A model generated the notes under the pieces. It did not search any database. It had not been told where the DNA came from and was given only the letters and a program-made list of their open reading frames with translations. 64,000 nucleotides of DNA, from positions 134,671 to 198,670 of the forward strand of contig DASVCL010000027.1 in the NCBI GenBank assembly GCA_036381615.1. Direction: 5' to 3'. The translations under genes were made by a program, and so were the position numbers. The DNA is from CALANV01 sp036381615. GTDB lineage: Bacteria; Pseudomonadota; Alphaproteobacteria; CACIAM-22H2. Positions 41,497 through 50,569 of this stretch are shown here, one piece after another. Positions within the stretch are counted from its first letter, which is position 1. Each line of letters begins with the position of its first letter.

Positions 41497-42315
41497 ATGA
41501 ACCTTCGCGCCATCGCCACGTTCGCCGCCGGGCTCGTGCTGTCCGCCGTCGCCGTGGTTCTCGTCGCCCGCGAGCTCAATCAGCGCGCCAGCCAGTCCGC
41601 GGCCGCAGCACCCGCGCCGTTCGAGCTCAAGCAGGTCGTCGTCGCCGCGCACGACATCCCCTTCGGCGCCGAGATCACGCGCGCCCACCTTGCGACGGCG
41701 CCCTGGGCCGCGCCGACGCTTCCCGAAGGCGCCTTCGCAAGTATCGACGAGGTCGTCGGCAGCGGCCAGGCGCATCGCGTGGCGCTGCGGCCGATGATCA
41801 AGGGCGAACCCATCCTCGCCGCGAAGGTCTCCGGCTTCGGCGGCAAGGCGACGCTTTCCACCGCGCTGCCCGAAGGCAAGCGCGCCTTCGCCGTGCGCGT
41901 GAACGACGTGAGCGGCGTCGCCGGCTTTCTGCTGCCGGGCGACCGGGTCGACGTGATCCTCACGCGGAATCCGGAAGGCCGCGGCGGCGAAGACAAGGTC
42001 TCGGACATCATCCTCCAGAACATCGTCGTGCGCGGCATCGACCAGATCACCGATACCGACCGCAACAAGCCGCAGGTCGTACGCACCGTCACACTCGAAG
42101 TGACGCCCGAGGAGGCGCAGAAGCTGGCGCTCGCCATGCAGGTAGGCCAGCTCTCGCTCGCGCTCCGCAACATTGCCGCCGTCGAGGAGAAGCGCACGCG
42201 CACGATGCGCATCCCCGACCTCGTCGGCGAGCAGCCCAGGAACACGTCGGCGCGCGCGCCCACGGTGCGGGTGCGCCGCGGCACCGAGCTCACCGTCACG
42301 CCGATCGGCGGCTGA
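41497..42315 (+). CDS. cpaB: Flp pilus assembly protein CpaB
   Basis: 272 residues. One N-terminal helix (TFAAGLVLSAVAVVLVA), a SAF domain (VVVAAHDIPFGAEITRAHLATAPW) and the RcpC/CpaB domain (FAVRVNDVSGVAGFLLPGDRVDVILTR, LEVTPEEAQKLALAMQVGQLSLALRN). Periplasmic, works with the CpaC secretin. AAGGAA precedes the ATG. Confidence 0.95.
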   Translation: MNLRAIATFAAGLVLSAVAVVLVARELNQRASQSAAAAPAPFELKQVVVAAHDIPFGAEITRAHLATAPWAAPTLPEGAFASIDEVVGSGQAHRVALRPMIKGEPILAAKVSGFGGKATLSTALPEGKRAFAVRVNDVSGVAGFLLPGDRVDVILTRNPEGRGGEDKVSDIILQNIVVRGIDQITDTDRNKPQVVRTVTLEVTPEEAQKLALAMQVGQLSLALRNIAAVEEKRTRTMRIPDLVGEQPRNTSARAPTVRVRRGTELTVTPIGG

Positions 42316-42340
42316 GGCCCGCCCAAGGAGAGGATTACCG

Positions 42341-43789
42341 ATGTTTTGGATGAGTCTGCTTCGCCGGTTGCGGAAATCAGGACGCGCGCTCGGCGCGGCC
42401 GTGATGTTCCTGGGCCTGGGACTCGGCGCGGTCGATGCACAGCAGGTCCAGCAGGCGCCGCGCCCGCTGAACGGCGCGCGCGTGGCCACCGTCTCCCTCG
42501 CCGGCCCGGCGACGGGGCAGGTGCTGGTCCCACTCAACAAATCGCAGATCCTGCAGGTCGACCGTGCCTTCAGCGAAGTCACCGTGGGCAGCCCCGAGAT
42601 CGCCGACGTGGTGCCACTCACGCGCCAGTCCGTCTACGTGCTCGGCAAGAAGCTCGGCTCGACGAACCTGATGTTCATGGGCGATCGGAACCGCCCGCTG
42701 GCCGTCGTCGACCTCGTGGTCACCCATGACGTCGAGGGGCTGAAGCAGAAGCTGTTCGAGGTTCTCCCTGACGAGCGCATCGAGGTGCGGTCCGCCAACG
42801 AGGGGATCGTCATCTCGGGGCAGGTCAGCAGCCCCGACAAGCTCGCCCGTGCGATGGCGGTGGCGCAGCAATACGCACCCGACAAGGTCACGAACCTGCT
42901 CTCCGTCGCCGGCTCGAGCCAGGTCATGCTCGAGGTCAAATTCGCCGAGTTCGACCGCGAGGCATCCAAGGCGCTCGGCTTCAGCGTCGCCGCCGATATC
43001 GGCATCGGCGCGACCCGCTTCGCCTTCCTGAGCGGCTTTCCCGGCAGCGTGCTGGGTCAGGAAACGACACCCTTTGCCTCGGCCGCGACGCTGAACGGCG
43101 ATCTCGCCACCCAGCTCGACGTGCTCGAGCGCAAGGGGCTCGTATCCGTTCTGGCCGAACCGAATCTGGTCGTGCTGTCGGGCGACTCGGCCGCATTCCT
43201 CGCCGGCGGCGAGTTTCCGATTCCGATCGCCCAGGCGCTGACCGGCGGCACCAACGCGATCACGGTCGAATTCAAGCAGTTCGGCGTCGGCCTCAATTTC
43301 ACGCCGACCGTCATCGGCAAGGACCTGATCAACCTCGTCATCAAGACCGAAGTCAGCGACATCGACCGCGCGCTCACGGTGCAATCGACCTTCCCGGGCG
43401 GTGTCGTGATTCCGGGCCTGCGCGTGCGCCGCACCGAGACCACGGTCGAGGTGCGCGATGGTCAGTCCTTCGCGATTTCGGGACTCCTCCGGCAGGATTT
43501 CGCCGATACGGTCGCGCAGCTTCCCTGGCTCGGCGACCTGCCGGTCCTGGGCGCGCTGTTCCGCTCGTCCAACTACCGCCAGAAGAAGACCGAGCTCGTC
43601 GTCTTCATCACGCCCCGGCTCGTCAAGCCCGTGCCGGCCGGCACGCTCGCGATCCCGCACGACTTCGTGGCGTTGCCGAGCGAGCAGGATCTGTTCCTGG
43701 GCGGCAGGATCGATCGGTCGCGGCTTGGCAGAAGCGCCGCCGCCGGCATCGGCGGCGTCACCGGCCCGCACGGCTACGTGATCAAGTGA
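42341..43789 (+). CDS. cpaC: Type II/IV secretin CpaC (RcpA)
   Basis: 482 residues: a signal-type N-terminus (ALGAAVMFLGLGLGAVDAQ), the pilus-secretin N-domain (QVDRAFSEVTVGSPEIADVVPLTRQSVYVLGKKLGSTNL), a BON-like domain (GIVISGQVSSPDKLARAMAVAQQY), and the secretin core (VLAEPNLVVLSGDSAAFLAGGEFPIP, FTPTVIGKDLINLVIKTEVSDID, LPWLGDLPVLGALFRSSNYRQKKTELVVFITPRLV). It forms the outer-membrane pore. AAGGAGAGG is an ideal RBS. Confidence 0.96.
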   Translation: MFWMSLLRRLRKSGRALGAAVMFLGLGLGAVDAQQVQQAPRPLNGARVATVSLAGPATGQVLVPLNKSQILQVDRAFSEVTVGSPEIADVVPLTRQSVYVLGKKLGSTNLMFMGDRNRPLAVVDLVVTHDVEGLKQKLFEVLPDERIEVRSANEGIVISGQVSSPDKLARAMAVAQQYAPDKVTNLLSVAGSSQVMLEVKFAEFDREASKALGFSVAADIGIGATRFAFLSGFPGSVLGQETTPFASAATLNGDLATQLDVLERKGLVSVLAEPNLVVLSGDSAAFLAGGEFPIPIAQALTGGTNAITVEFKQFGVGLNFTPTVIGKDLINLVIKTEVSDIDRALTVQSTFPGGVVIPGLRVRRTETTVEVRDGQSFAISGLLRQDFADTVAQLPWLGDLPVLGALFRSSNYRQKKTELVVFITPRLVKPVPAGTLAIPHDFVALPSEQDLFLGGRIDRSRLGRSAAAGIGGVTGPHGYVIK

Positions 43790-43811
43790 CCGACGCGAAA
43801 GGACAACGGCC

Positions 43812-44093
43812 ATGAGAACGTTGATCGTTCCCGTCCTCGCCGCCGCGGCGCTCGCGGCCTGCGCCGAGAGCCCGCCGTATCTGAGCGCGGCGGACGAGAG
43901 CTTCGGCAACGCGGTGCGCCACAACATGGCGCTGCAGGTGGTCAACCCCGACCCGCAGCCCGATCCCGGACCGATCGCGCTTGAAGGGGACCGCGCGCTC
44001 ATCGCGCTCGAGCGCTATCGCACCGATCAGGTGAAGCAGCCGCGCCCGTTGCGGACGACGACCATCAACATTTTCGCCGGCAGCGGAAAGTAG
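43812..44093 (+). CDS. Small pilus-cluster lipoprotein
   Basis: 93 residues: a lipoprotein signal (LIVPVLAAAALAACAES, lipid-anchor Cys 17) followed by a short domain with DESFGNAVRHNMALQVVNPDPQPDPGPIALEGDRALIALERYRTDQVK. It occupies the position of CpaD/TadD-like lipoproteins and shares with CpaD the 'FGxAVxxNxAxQxxxP' phrase, but it is half the length of CpaD. I call it a reduced CpaD-like lipoprotein. It is probably a secretin pilotin or partner. Confidence 0.7.
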   Translation: MRTLIVPVLAAAALAACAESPPYLSAADESFGNAVRHNMALQVVNPDPQPDPGPIALEGDRALIALERYRTDQVKQPRPLRTTTINIFAGSGK

Positions 44094-44120
44094 GCCGGCG
44101 CGGCGCGAGGAGGTTCGATC

Positions 44121-45686
44121 ATGCCGCGATCGAAGCCAACCCGTTCGATGCGCCGTCTGCTGCGCGACGACGGCGGCGCGGTCGTCCTCTGGGTGACCGT
44201 GGCCCTGGTGGCGTTCTTCGCCATCGGCGCGCTCGTGATCGATGGCGGGCGGCTGTTCAACATCCATACCCAGATGCAGTCCTACGCCGATCATGCGGCG
44301 CTCGCCGCTGCCGCCGAGCTCGACGGCCACGGCGATGCGATCACGCGCGCGATCAATGCGGCGACCGGCGCCCTCGGGCCGGGGCCCATCGTCACCGACA
44401 CGCAGAACTTCTCGGGCGACGGCTCCCTCGCCGTCCAGCGCCTGGTCTTCCTGTCCGCGCTCGGCTCGGGCACGGGCCCGGCCGGGACGGTGCCGGGCGA
44501 CAACGTCGTGTACACCTATCCAGACGACGGCGCGCCCACGATCGAGCAATCCCGCCAGGCGCGCTTCGTCCAGGTGACGGTGGAGCCGCGCTCGGTCCTC
44601 TACGCGCTCGCGCCGGTCATGAACGTCTTCGGCGCCGGGGTCGCGTCCGCGGGCACGGCGCAGACCTTCGCGATCGCAGGCTTCACCCGCACCGCCTGCC
44701 GCTTCCCGCCGCTCATGATCTGCAATCCGACCGAGGACACGGCAAACGGCACCTTCGATTGGGAGAGCATGAAGGGCAAGCAGATCCTGCTCAAGACCAA
44801 GGGCGGGGGCAACAGCGCGCAATGGGCGCCGGGCGATTTCGGCCTGCTCGACCTGTCCAAATACGCGACGTCGAACCTGTGTCCGAGCGGCGGCGGGGCC
44901 GCGGCCATCCGCTGCCTGCTGGGATTGCGCGATCCCGGCACGCAATGCGTCGAGCAAGGCGCCCTGGTCGATGTCGCTCCCGGCGAGCGGGAGTCGGTCC
45001 ATGCCGGGCTCAACGTTCGCTTCGACATCTGGGATCCGCCGATGGGCAGCAGGATGTCGGATCCCGCCTTCGCGCCGGCCCGGAACGTCACCAAGGGCAA
45101 GGTCCAGAGCCGGCAATGCACGTCGAACAAACTGACCGAGCTGCCCCCGGGCGATCCCGCCGACACCGACGCCTTGCCGCAGGACGACTGTTTTGCCGCC
45201 GGAAACTGCGACTTCGACAATCGCGTCGGCCGCGGCGTGTCGGAGGCCGCACTTCAGGCCTACTGGCAGAAGAACCATCCTTCCATCCCCTGGAGCGCGG
45301 TCGTGTCGCATTTCGGGCGGGTTCCCACCCGTTACGAGATCTACCGCTACGAAATCGCCAACGAGATCCCGAACAAATCGGCGCAAGGCGGCGAGAACGG
45401 CAATCCGACCTGTGCGCCGGCGCCGGTCACCGAACCCGCCGACATGAGCCCGGTGCTCGATCGCCGCGTGCTGCTCGTCGCGATCATCAATTGCAAGGAA
45501 CATGGCGTCAAAGGCAGTGCCGACAACATTCCGGTCGAATCCTTTGCCATGATGTTCCTGACCGAACCTGTCGGCGCCGATCCGAGCGATCCGCAGATTT
45601 CGGACATCTATGCCGAATTCATGGATTTCGTCGAAGCCAACGACGAGACCGGCATCCTGCACGAGCTGCCGATCCTCTACCGGTGA
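44121..45686 (+). CDS. TadG-like pilus protein
   Basis: 521 residues. The N-terminal helix (GGAVVLWVTVALVAFFAIGALVIDGGRLF) and the following NIHTQMQSYADHAALAAAAELDG are the TadG/TadE-like 'DUF2134/Flp pilus-assembly' start; the large periplasmic part includes Cys pairs (RTACRFPPLMICNP, QCTSNK, DCFAAGNC) suggesting disulphides. Longer than single-helix TadE. It could be a minor pilin or a surface adhesin; TadG proteins affect fibril anchoring. Confidence 0.85.
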   Translation: MPRSKPTRSMRRLLRDDGGAVVLWVTVALVAFFAIGALVIDGGRLFNIHTQMQSYADHAALAAAAELDGHGDAITRAINAATGALGPGPIVTDTQNFSGDGSLAVQRLVFLSALGSGTGPAGTVPGDNVVYTYPDDGAPTIEQSRQARFVQVTVEPRSVLYALAPVMNVFGAGVASAGTAQTFAIAGFTRTACRFPPLMICNPTEDTANGTFDWESMKGKQILLKTKGGGNSAQWAPGDFGLLDLSKYATSNLCPSGGGAAAIRCLLGLRDPGTQCVEQGALVDVAPGERESVHAGLNVRFDIWDPPMGSRMSDPAFAPARNVTKGKVQSRQCTSNKLTELPPGDPADTDALPQDDCFAAGNCDFDNRVGRGVSEAALQAYWQKNHPSIPWSAVVSHFGRVPTRYEIYRYEIANEIPNKSAQGGENGNPTCAPAPVTEPADMSPVLDRRVLLVAIINCKEHGVKGSADNIPVESFAMMFLTEPVGADPSDPQISDIYAEFMDFVEANDETGILHELPILYR

Positions 45687-45691
45687 GCGCC

Positions 45692-46249
45692 ATGGCGGGC
45701 AAACGCGCATATTCCGGTCTGCGCAGGCTGCGTTCGGTCGGATGGACGTCCGCCGACGGCGCGCCGCATGCGCCCCAACTGCCGCCGCCGCGCAGGAGCC
45801 TGCGTGCGCTCGGCGACGACCGGGGCTCGGTCGCCACCGAGTTCGTGGTGACGCTGCCCATCCTCACCATCCTCCTCTTCGGCTTCATCGGCATGGGCCA
45901 GCTGATCTGGTTCCACCACATCGTGACCAAGGGCGTGCGCGACGGCGTGCGCTACCTGAGCCGCGTGCCGTACGAGGACGGCTTCATCGCGCAGGCGAAA
46001 CAGATCGCGATGACCGGCCTGCCCTCCGGCGGCACCGTTTTCCAGTTCTGGACCGATCCGGCGTCGATTCAGGTCGCGCGCGTCGAGATACCGAACGACG
46101 GCGCGTTCCGGACCCAGGGCCCGGTGCCGGTGGTGCGCATGACCGCCACGGTGCAGGTGGATCTGCCGGTCCTTGGGTACGGCCTCCTCGGCATGAGTCC
46201 GCTGGTGACCTACACCGTCGCCGACGAAGCGCGCTGGATCGGGCAGTGA
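45692..46249 (+). CDS. TadE-type pseudopilin
   Basis: 185 residues. After a basic N-terminus comes DDRGSVATEFVVTLPILTILLFGFIGMGQLIWF, a TadE prepilin-like motif (Gly at -1, Glu at +5, Phe at +6). The start overlaps the tadG stop closely (GTG 45683 would overlap by GTGA; ATG 45692 is listed). It is unusual in having about 45 residues before the cleavage site. It is cut by the prepilin peptidase and is needed for assembly. Confidence 0.85.
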   Translation: MAGKRAYSGLRRLRSVGWTSADGAPHAPQLPPPRRSLRALGDDRGSVATEFVVTLPILTILLFGFIGMGQLIWFHHIVTKGVRDGVRYLSRVPYEDGFIAQAKQIAMTGLPSGGTVFQFWTDPASIQVARVEIPNDGAFRTQGPVPVVRMTATVQVDLPVLGYGLLGMSPLVTYTVADEARWIGQ

Positions 46250-46253
46250 CGCC

Positions 46254-46835
46254 ATGAGATCGCTCCTTCATCTTCGCAGCGACGCACGCGCCACCGCGGT
46301 GACCGAATTCGTGATCGTCGCGCCCCTCTTCCTCGCGCTCGTTTTCGGCATTCTCGAGATCACGCTTCAGCTCTACTACGCGACCGCGGCGGAAAAGGCG
46401 GCGCAGCTCGGCGCGCGGCTCGCGGTCGTCGTCAATCCGAACGGCGCGGTGCCGGCGATCAACGACCGCGCCGATCCCGAAGACTCCGGGCTGTGGGGAT
46501 TGCCGTGCTACAGGGACCCGGATCCGTGCGCGGGTTTCGGCGACGTCGTATGCACCGGGACCGCGTGCGGCGGCGGCTTCGACCTGCTGCTCGAGCGGAT
46601 GCAGGCCATTCTCCCGACCATCACCGCCGCCAACGTCACCATCCGCTACAGCTACGTGCGCCTGGGATTCGCCGGCGGCCAGGCATTTCCGGCCGTGACG
46701 CTCACCTTGAGCGGCCTCACCTGGCCGGCGGGGCCGTTCGCCGCCGTGCGCGGCCTCCTGGGCGGACCCACCAAGTACGACGCGACCATGCCCGACATCA
46801 CCGCCACACTGACCGGGGAAGACCTCGCGACCTGA
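46254..46835 (+). CDS. Second TadE-type pseudopilin (TadF position)
   Basis: 193 residues: SDARATAVTEFVIVAPLFLALVFGILEITLQLYYATAAEKAAQLGARLAVVVNP. The TadE motif is present (Glu at +5, Phe at +6) but Ala replaces Gly at -1. The periplasmic part carries paired Cys (LPCYRDPDPCAGFGDVVCTGTACGGGFD). It sits 4 bp after the previous gene. The two pseudopilins probably form a complex that primes Flp polymerisation. Confidence 0.85.
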   Translation: MRSLLHLRSDARATAVTEFVIVAPLFLALVFGILEITLQLYYATAAEKAAQLGARLAVVVNPNGAVPAINDRADPEDSGLWGLPCYRDPDPCAGFGDVVCTGTACGGGFDLLLERMQAILPTITAANVTIRYSYVRLGFAGGQAFPAVTLTLSGLTWPAGPFAAVRGLLGGPTKYDATMPDITATLTGEDLAT

Positions 46836-46859
46836 GTCCTGGAGATGGAAGGAAAGCCG

Positions 46860-48062
46860 ATGTTTGACGGAAACCTGACCAACATCCTCGCCATCGTCCG
46901 CTCGGCCACGACTGCGCAGATCGTGACCGCCGCCGCGCAGAAGGTAGGCAACACGAACGTCTCGGCTCGCGTGGGCGAGATCAAGTCGCTCGGCGCGTAC
47001 GTCATTCAGGGCGCGCAACCCGACGTGCTGATCGCCGAGATCGATCCGGACGATCCCCAGGATTTCGCCGCGCTCTCGAGACTCGCTCGCGCGCATCGGG
47101 GGATGTGGGTGGCGGCGACGGCGCCGACCGGTTCGGTCGCGACCATGCGCCGTCTGCTGCGCGAGGGCATCGACGATTTCCTGCCGCAACCCCTCGACGA
47201 GCACGACCTCATCGACACGCTGCGCGCCGCGGCCGCGAGCCGGCGCGAGGCGGCCGGCCCGCCGGGCCGGCAGGGCAAGGTGCTCGCCTTCATGCGCGCC
47301 TCGGGCGGCGTCGGCGCGACCACGCTCGCCGTCCATACCGCGGTCGGGCTTGCGGCCGCGGAGAAAGCCAACGGACGCAGCGTCTGCCTGATCGACCTCG
47401 ACGTTCAGTTCGGCAACGCGGCGCTTTCGCTCGATCTCGAGGCAACGAGCGGTCTCGTCGACATCGTCCGCGCGCCCGAGCGGCTCGACGGCACGCTGCT
47501 CAAGAGCGCCATGCTCCAGCACAAGAGCGGCCTGCATGTCCTGAGCGCGCCCGCCATTCCGATGCCGCTCGACGCCCTCTCGCCGGATACGGCCGGACGG
47601 ATCCTCGAGCTCGCATGCGAAGAGTTCGACTTCGTCGTCCTCGACATGCCCCGCGCCCTTGCCGGCTGGACCGAGGCCGTGCTTGCGGCCGTGGATTATC
47701 TCGCCATCGTCGTCCAGCTCAACGTACCCATGCTGCGCCAGGCGCGCCGGCTTCTCGACGTCCTTCAGGAGGAAGGCCACTACGCGCTGCCGATCGGCAT
47801 CGTGTGCAACCGCTATGTGCGGCGCTGGGGCGACGGCGTCGACATCAGGAACGCGGAAAAGGCCCTGGGGCGCCGAATCGACTACCTCGTCCCCAACGAC
47901 TACCGGCTGGTCATGAATGCCCTCAACCAGGGCGTGCCGGTATTCGACGTCAAGCGCCGCTCGAAATTCGGCAAGCAGGTCCAGGCCTTCGCGCGCGCCG
48001 CCGTGCGCGAGATCGCGACGGTACGGCTCGCCGCGAACGCAGGCACCGCTCCGGCAGGTTGA
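46860..48062 (+). CDS. cpaE: Pilus assembly ATPase CpaE/TadZ
   Basis: 400 residues. N-terminal receiver-like domain (LAIVRSATTAQIVTAAAQKVG... PDVLIAEIDPDDPQDFAALSRLARAHRGMWVAATA) without a full phospho-site, then a MinD/ParA ATPase with MRASGGVGATTLAVHTAVGL (deviant Walker A) and VCLIDLDVQFG. ATG 46860 is used because GAAGGAAA precedes it. Localises the Tad machine to the pole. Confidence 0.94.
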   Translation: MFDGNLTNILAIVRSATTAQIVTAAAQKVGNTNVSARVGEIKSLGAYVIQGAQPDVLIAEIDPDDPQDFAALSRLARAHRGMWVAATAPTGSVATMRRLLREGIDDFLPQPLDEHDLIDTLRAAAASRREAAGPPGRQGKVLAFMRASGGVGATTLAVHTAVGLAAAEKANGRSVCLIDLDVQFGNAALSLDLEATSGLVDIVRAPERLDGTLLKSAMLQHKSGLHVLSAPAIPMPLDALSPDTAGRILELACEEFDFVVLDMPRALAGWTEAVLAAVDYLAIVVQLNVPMLRQARRLLDVLQEEGHYALPIGIVCNRYVRRWGDGVDIRNAEKALGRRIDYLVPNDYRLVMNALNQGVPVFDVKRRSKFGKQVQAFARAAVREIATVRLAANAGTAPAG

Positions 48063-48076
48063 GAGGAGGGATCCGC

Positions 48077-49468
48077 ATGTTCCGAAGGTTTTCCTCGGAG
48101 ATCGGCAGCGGCGCCGCCGCGCCCCCCACGCTCGCTGATACCAAAGAGAGGGCTGCCGTTATACCGCCGCCCCGCAGCGAGCTGGCGCGGCGGACCAACG
48201 ACGTGACCGACCTCAAGGTGCGGTTTCACCAGCGCCTTCTCGACATGCTCAACCTGCCGGTCATCGACAAGGTGCCGATCGAGGAGCTGCGGCGCGAAGT
48301 CGGCCAGATCGTGCGCGAGATGCTGATCGAGGAAGGAATCGCGCTCAACGCCAAGGAATGCGTGCAGCTGATCGAGGAGATCCTGGACGAGGTGCTGGGC
48401 CTGGGGCCGCTCGAGCCGCTCCTCAAGGACGACACGATCTCCGATATCCTGGTGAACACCCACAAGCAGGTCTTCGTCGAGCGCTTCGGCCGGCTGGAGC
48501 TGACGCCCGTGCGCTTCAAGGACGACAAGCACCTGCTGCGCATCATCGACAAGATCGTGAGCGGGATCGGCCGGCGCATCGACGAGTCGCAGCCCTGGGT
48601 CGATGCCCGCCTTTCCGACGGCAGCCGCGTCAACGCGATCATCCCGCCCAGCGCCATCGACGGGCCGCTGCTCTCGATCCGCAAATTCACCCGCACGCCC
48701 CTGACGATCGATCGCCTGATCGAGATCGGCACGATGACGAAGGACATGGCCGAGTTCCTGAAGCGGGTCGTCCAGAGCCGGCTCAACCTGCTCATCTCGG
48801 GCGGCACGGGGTCCGGCAAGACGACGATGCTGAACGCGCTCTCGACCATGATCTCCGATCGCGAGCGCATCATCACGATCGAAGACGCGGCCGAGCTTCA
48901 GCTGCAGCAGTCGCACGTGCTCCGGCTCGAGACGCGTCCGCCCAACATCGAAGGCAAGGGCGCGGTTACCCAGCGCGACCTCGTGCGCAATGCCCTTCGC
49001 ATGCGCCCCGACCGCATCATCGTCGGCGAGGTCCGCGGCGCCGAGGTCCTGGACATGCTTCAGGCGATGAACACCGGCCACGACGGCTCGATGACGACGG
49101 TTCACGCCAACAGTCCGCGCGACAGCCTCGCACGGCTCGAGCAGATGATCGGAATGACCGGGTTCAACCTTTCCGACCGCACCATGCGCCGGACCATGGC
49201 CTCGGCGCTCAACGTGATCGTCCAGCTCGAGCGCATGTCCGACGGCAAGCGGCGCATCGTCAGCATCCAGGAGATCACCGGCATGGAGGGCGATGTGGTG
49301 ACCATGCAGGAGATCTTCGTGTTCAGGCGCACGGGTATCGACGGCAACGGCAACGTGCTCGGGCATTTCGAGGCGACCGGGGTCCGGCCAAAGTTCGCGC
49401 AGCGCTTCGAGGCCTGGGGCGTACCGCTGCCGGCCGACATGTTCGAACCCAGACGGCGGCTGGCTTGA
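48077..49468 (+). CDS. cpaF: Pilus secretion ATPase CpaF (TadA)
   Basis: 463 residues, a GSPII_E ATPase. Walker A is ISGGTGSGKTTMLNAL (about 240-255), then IITIEDAAELQLQQSHVLRLETRPPN, RPDRIIVGEVRGAEVLDMLQAMNTGHDGSMTTVHANSPRD; the helical N-terminus (LNLPVIDKVPIEELRREVGQIVREMLIEE) is typical of CpaF. It powers Flp assembly, perhaps retraction. GAGAGGAGG precedes the ATG. Confidence 0.97.
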   Translation: MFRRFSSEIGSGAAAPPTLADTKERAAVIPPPRSELARRTNDVTDLKVRFHQRLLDMLNLPVIDKVPIEELRREVGQIVREMLIEEGIALNAKECVQLIEEILDEVLGLGPLEPLLKDDTISDILVNTHKQVFVERFGRLELTPVRFKDDKHLLRIIDKIVSGIGRRIDESQPWVDARLSDGSRVNAIIPPSAIDGPLLSIRKFTRTPLTIDRLIEIGTMTKDMAEFLKRVVQSRLNLLISGGTGSGKTTMLNALSTMISDRERIITIEDAAELQLQQSHVLRLETRPPNIEGKGAVTQRDLVRNALRMRPDRIIVGEVRGAEVLDMLQAMNTGHDGSMTTVHANSPRDSLARLEQMIGMTGFNLSDRTMRRTMASALNVIVQLERMSDGKRRIVSIQEITGMEGDVVTMQEIFVFRRTGIDGNGNVLGHFEATGVRPKFAQRFEAWGVPLPADMFEPRRRLA

Positions 49469-49471
49469 GCC

Positions 49472-49558
49472 ATGGATGCGTCGTCCTTGCTCAATGCGCT
49501 CATCGCCGGCGGTGCCGGACGGCCCGCGTCCATGCGACGCCCGGCACGGAGGAGCTGA
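49472..49558 (+). CDS. Possible 28-residue leader ORF between cpaF and tadB
   Basis: An open frame of 28 codons fills the 93-bp cpaF-tadB gap, ends 4 nt before the tadB ATG and contains the tadB Shine-Dalgarno in its last codons. Its product (MDASSLLNALIAGGAG, then Arg-rich) has no known relatives and its own SD is weak. It may only couple translation or be spurious. Confidence 0.25.
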   Translation: MDASSLLNALIAGGAGRPASMRRPARRS

Positions 49559-49561
49559 TCC

Positions 49562-50560
49562 ATGATCGATCAAATTCCTCTTTCCGGCGTCGAGACGGTC
49601 CTCATCTTCGGCGCGATCGTGCTCGGCGTTCTCCTCACCGTCGACGGGCTCTACAGCTTCGCTGCGAGCGGTCGGCGGCGCGCGCAGGGGCGGGTCAACC
49701 GCCGGCTCGACATGCTGGCGCGCGGGGCCGACCCCAAGGCCGTGCTGGCGCTCCTGCGCCGCATCCCCAGCGAGCAGTCATTGTGGCTGCAGAGGCTCGG
49801 CGCCTTCCTGCCGGTCGCATGGCTTTCGCGCCAGCTCGCCCAGGCCGGCATGACCATATCGCTGGCCAGGATCTTCCTCGTGATGACGGCTCTGGCGCTC
49901 GCCGTCTTCGCCGCGCTTGCGTTCGGTCTGCGGCAATCGCCAATCGTCGCCTTGCCCGTGGCGCTCACCAGCGGGTTCATGTTGCCCGTTCTGTTCATCC
50001 TGCGGCAAAAGCGCCGGCGCCTGGCCCGCTTCGCCGAGCAGCTGCCCGACGCGGTCGACATGCTGGTCCGATCCCTGCGGGTCGGCCATCCGCTCGCCGC
50101 GGCGATGGGGCTGGTCGCCGAGGAAATGCCCGATCCAATCGGCACCGAGTTCGGCATCGCGGTCGACGAGATGACCTACGGGCTCGACGTGCAGGAGGCG
50201 ATCGCCAATATGGGCAGGCGGCTGCCGGTTCCGGACCTCCAATACCTCGTCGTCGCCGTGAACGTCCAGTACGGCACCGGCGGAAATCTCGCCGAAGTCC
50301 TCGACGGGCTCAGCAGGGTCGTGCGCGCGCGGTTCCGCATGCATCGCAGGATTCTCTCGGTCTCGGCCGAGGGGCGTCTCGCGGCGAAGTTCCTGACTGC
50401 ATTCCCATTCGTCGTGGTGGGGGCCATCTGGCTCATGCGCCCCGACTACTATCTGAAGACCGCCGATCACCCGCTGTTCACGGTTCTCGCCATTATCGGG
50501 GCCATCCTGGTGATCATGAACAGCGTGATCATGAAGTGGCTCACGAACATCAAAGTCTAG
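49562..50560 (+). CDS. tadB: Tad inner-membrane platform protein TadB
   Basis: 332 residues. T2SS_F domain (LARFAEQLPDAVDMLVRSLRVGHPLAAAMGLVAEEMPDPIGTEFGIAVDEMTYGLDVQEAIANMGRRLPVPDLQYLVVAVNVQYGTGGNLAEVLDGLSRVVR) between N- and C-terminal helices; two TM helices at about 105-135 and two at the C-terminus. AGGAGC before ATG. Partners with TadC and CpaF. Confidence 0.95.
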   Translation: MIDQIPLSGVETVLIFGAIVLGVLLTVDGLYSFAASGRRRAQGRVNRRLDMLARGADPKAVLALLRRIPSEQSLWLQRLGAFLPVAWLSRQLAQAGMTISLARIFLVMTALALAVFAALAFGLRQSPIVALPVALTSGFMLPVLFILRQKRRRLARFAEQLPDAVDMLVRSLRVGHPLAAAMGLVAEEMPDPIGTEFGIAVDEMTYGLDVQEAIANMGRRLPVPDLQYLVVAVNVQYGTGGNLAEVLDGLSRVVRARFRMHRRILSVSAEGRLAAKFLTAFPFVVVGAIWLMRPDYYLKTADHPLFTVLAIIGAILVIMNSVIMKWLTNIKV

Positions 50561-50569
50561 GAGGGTATC

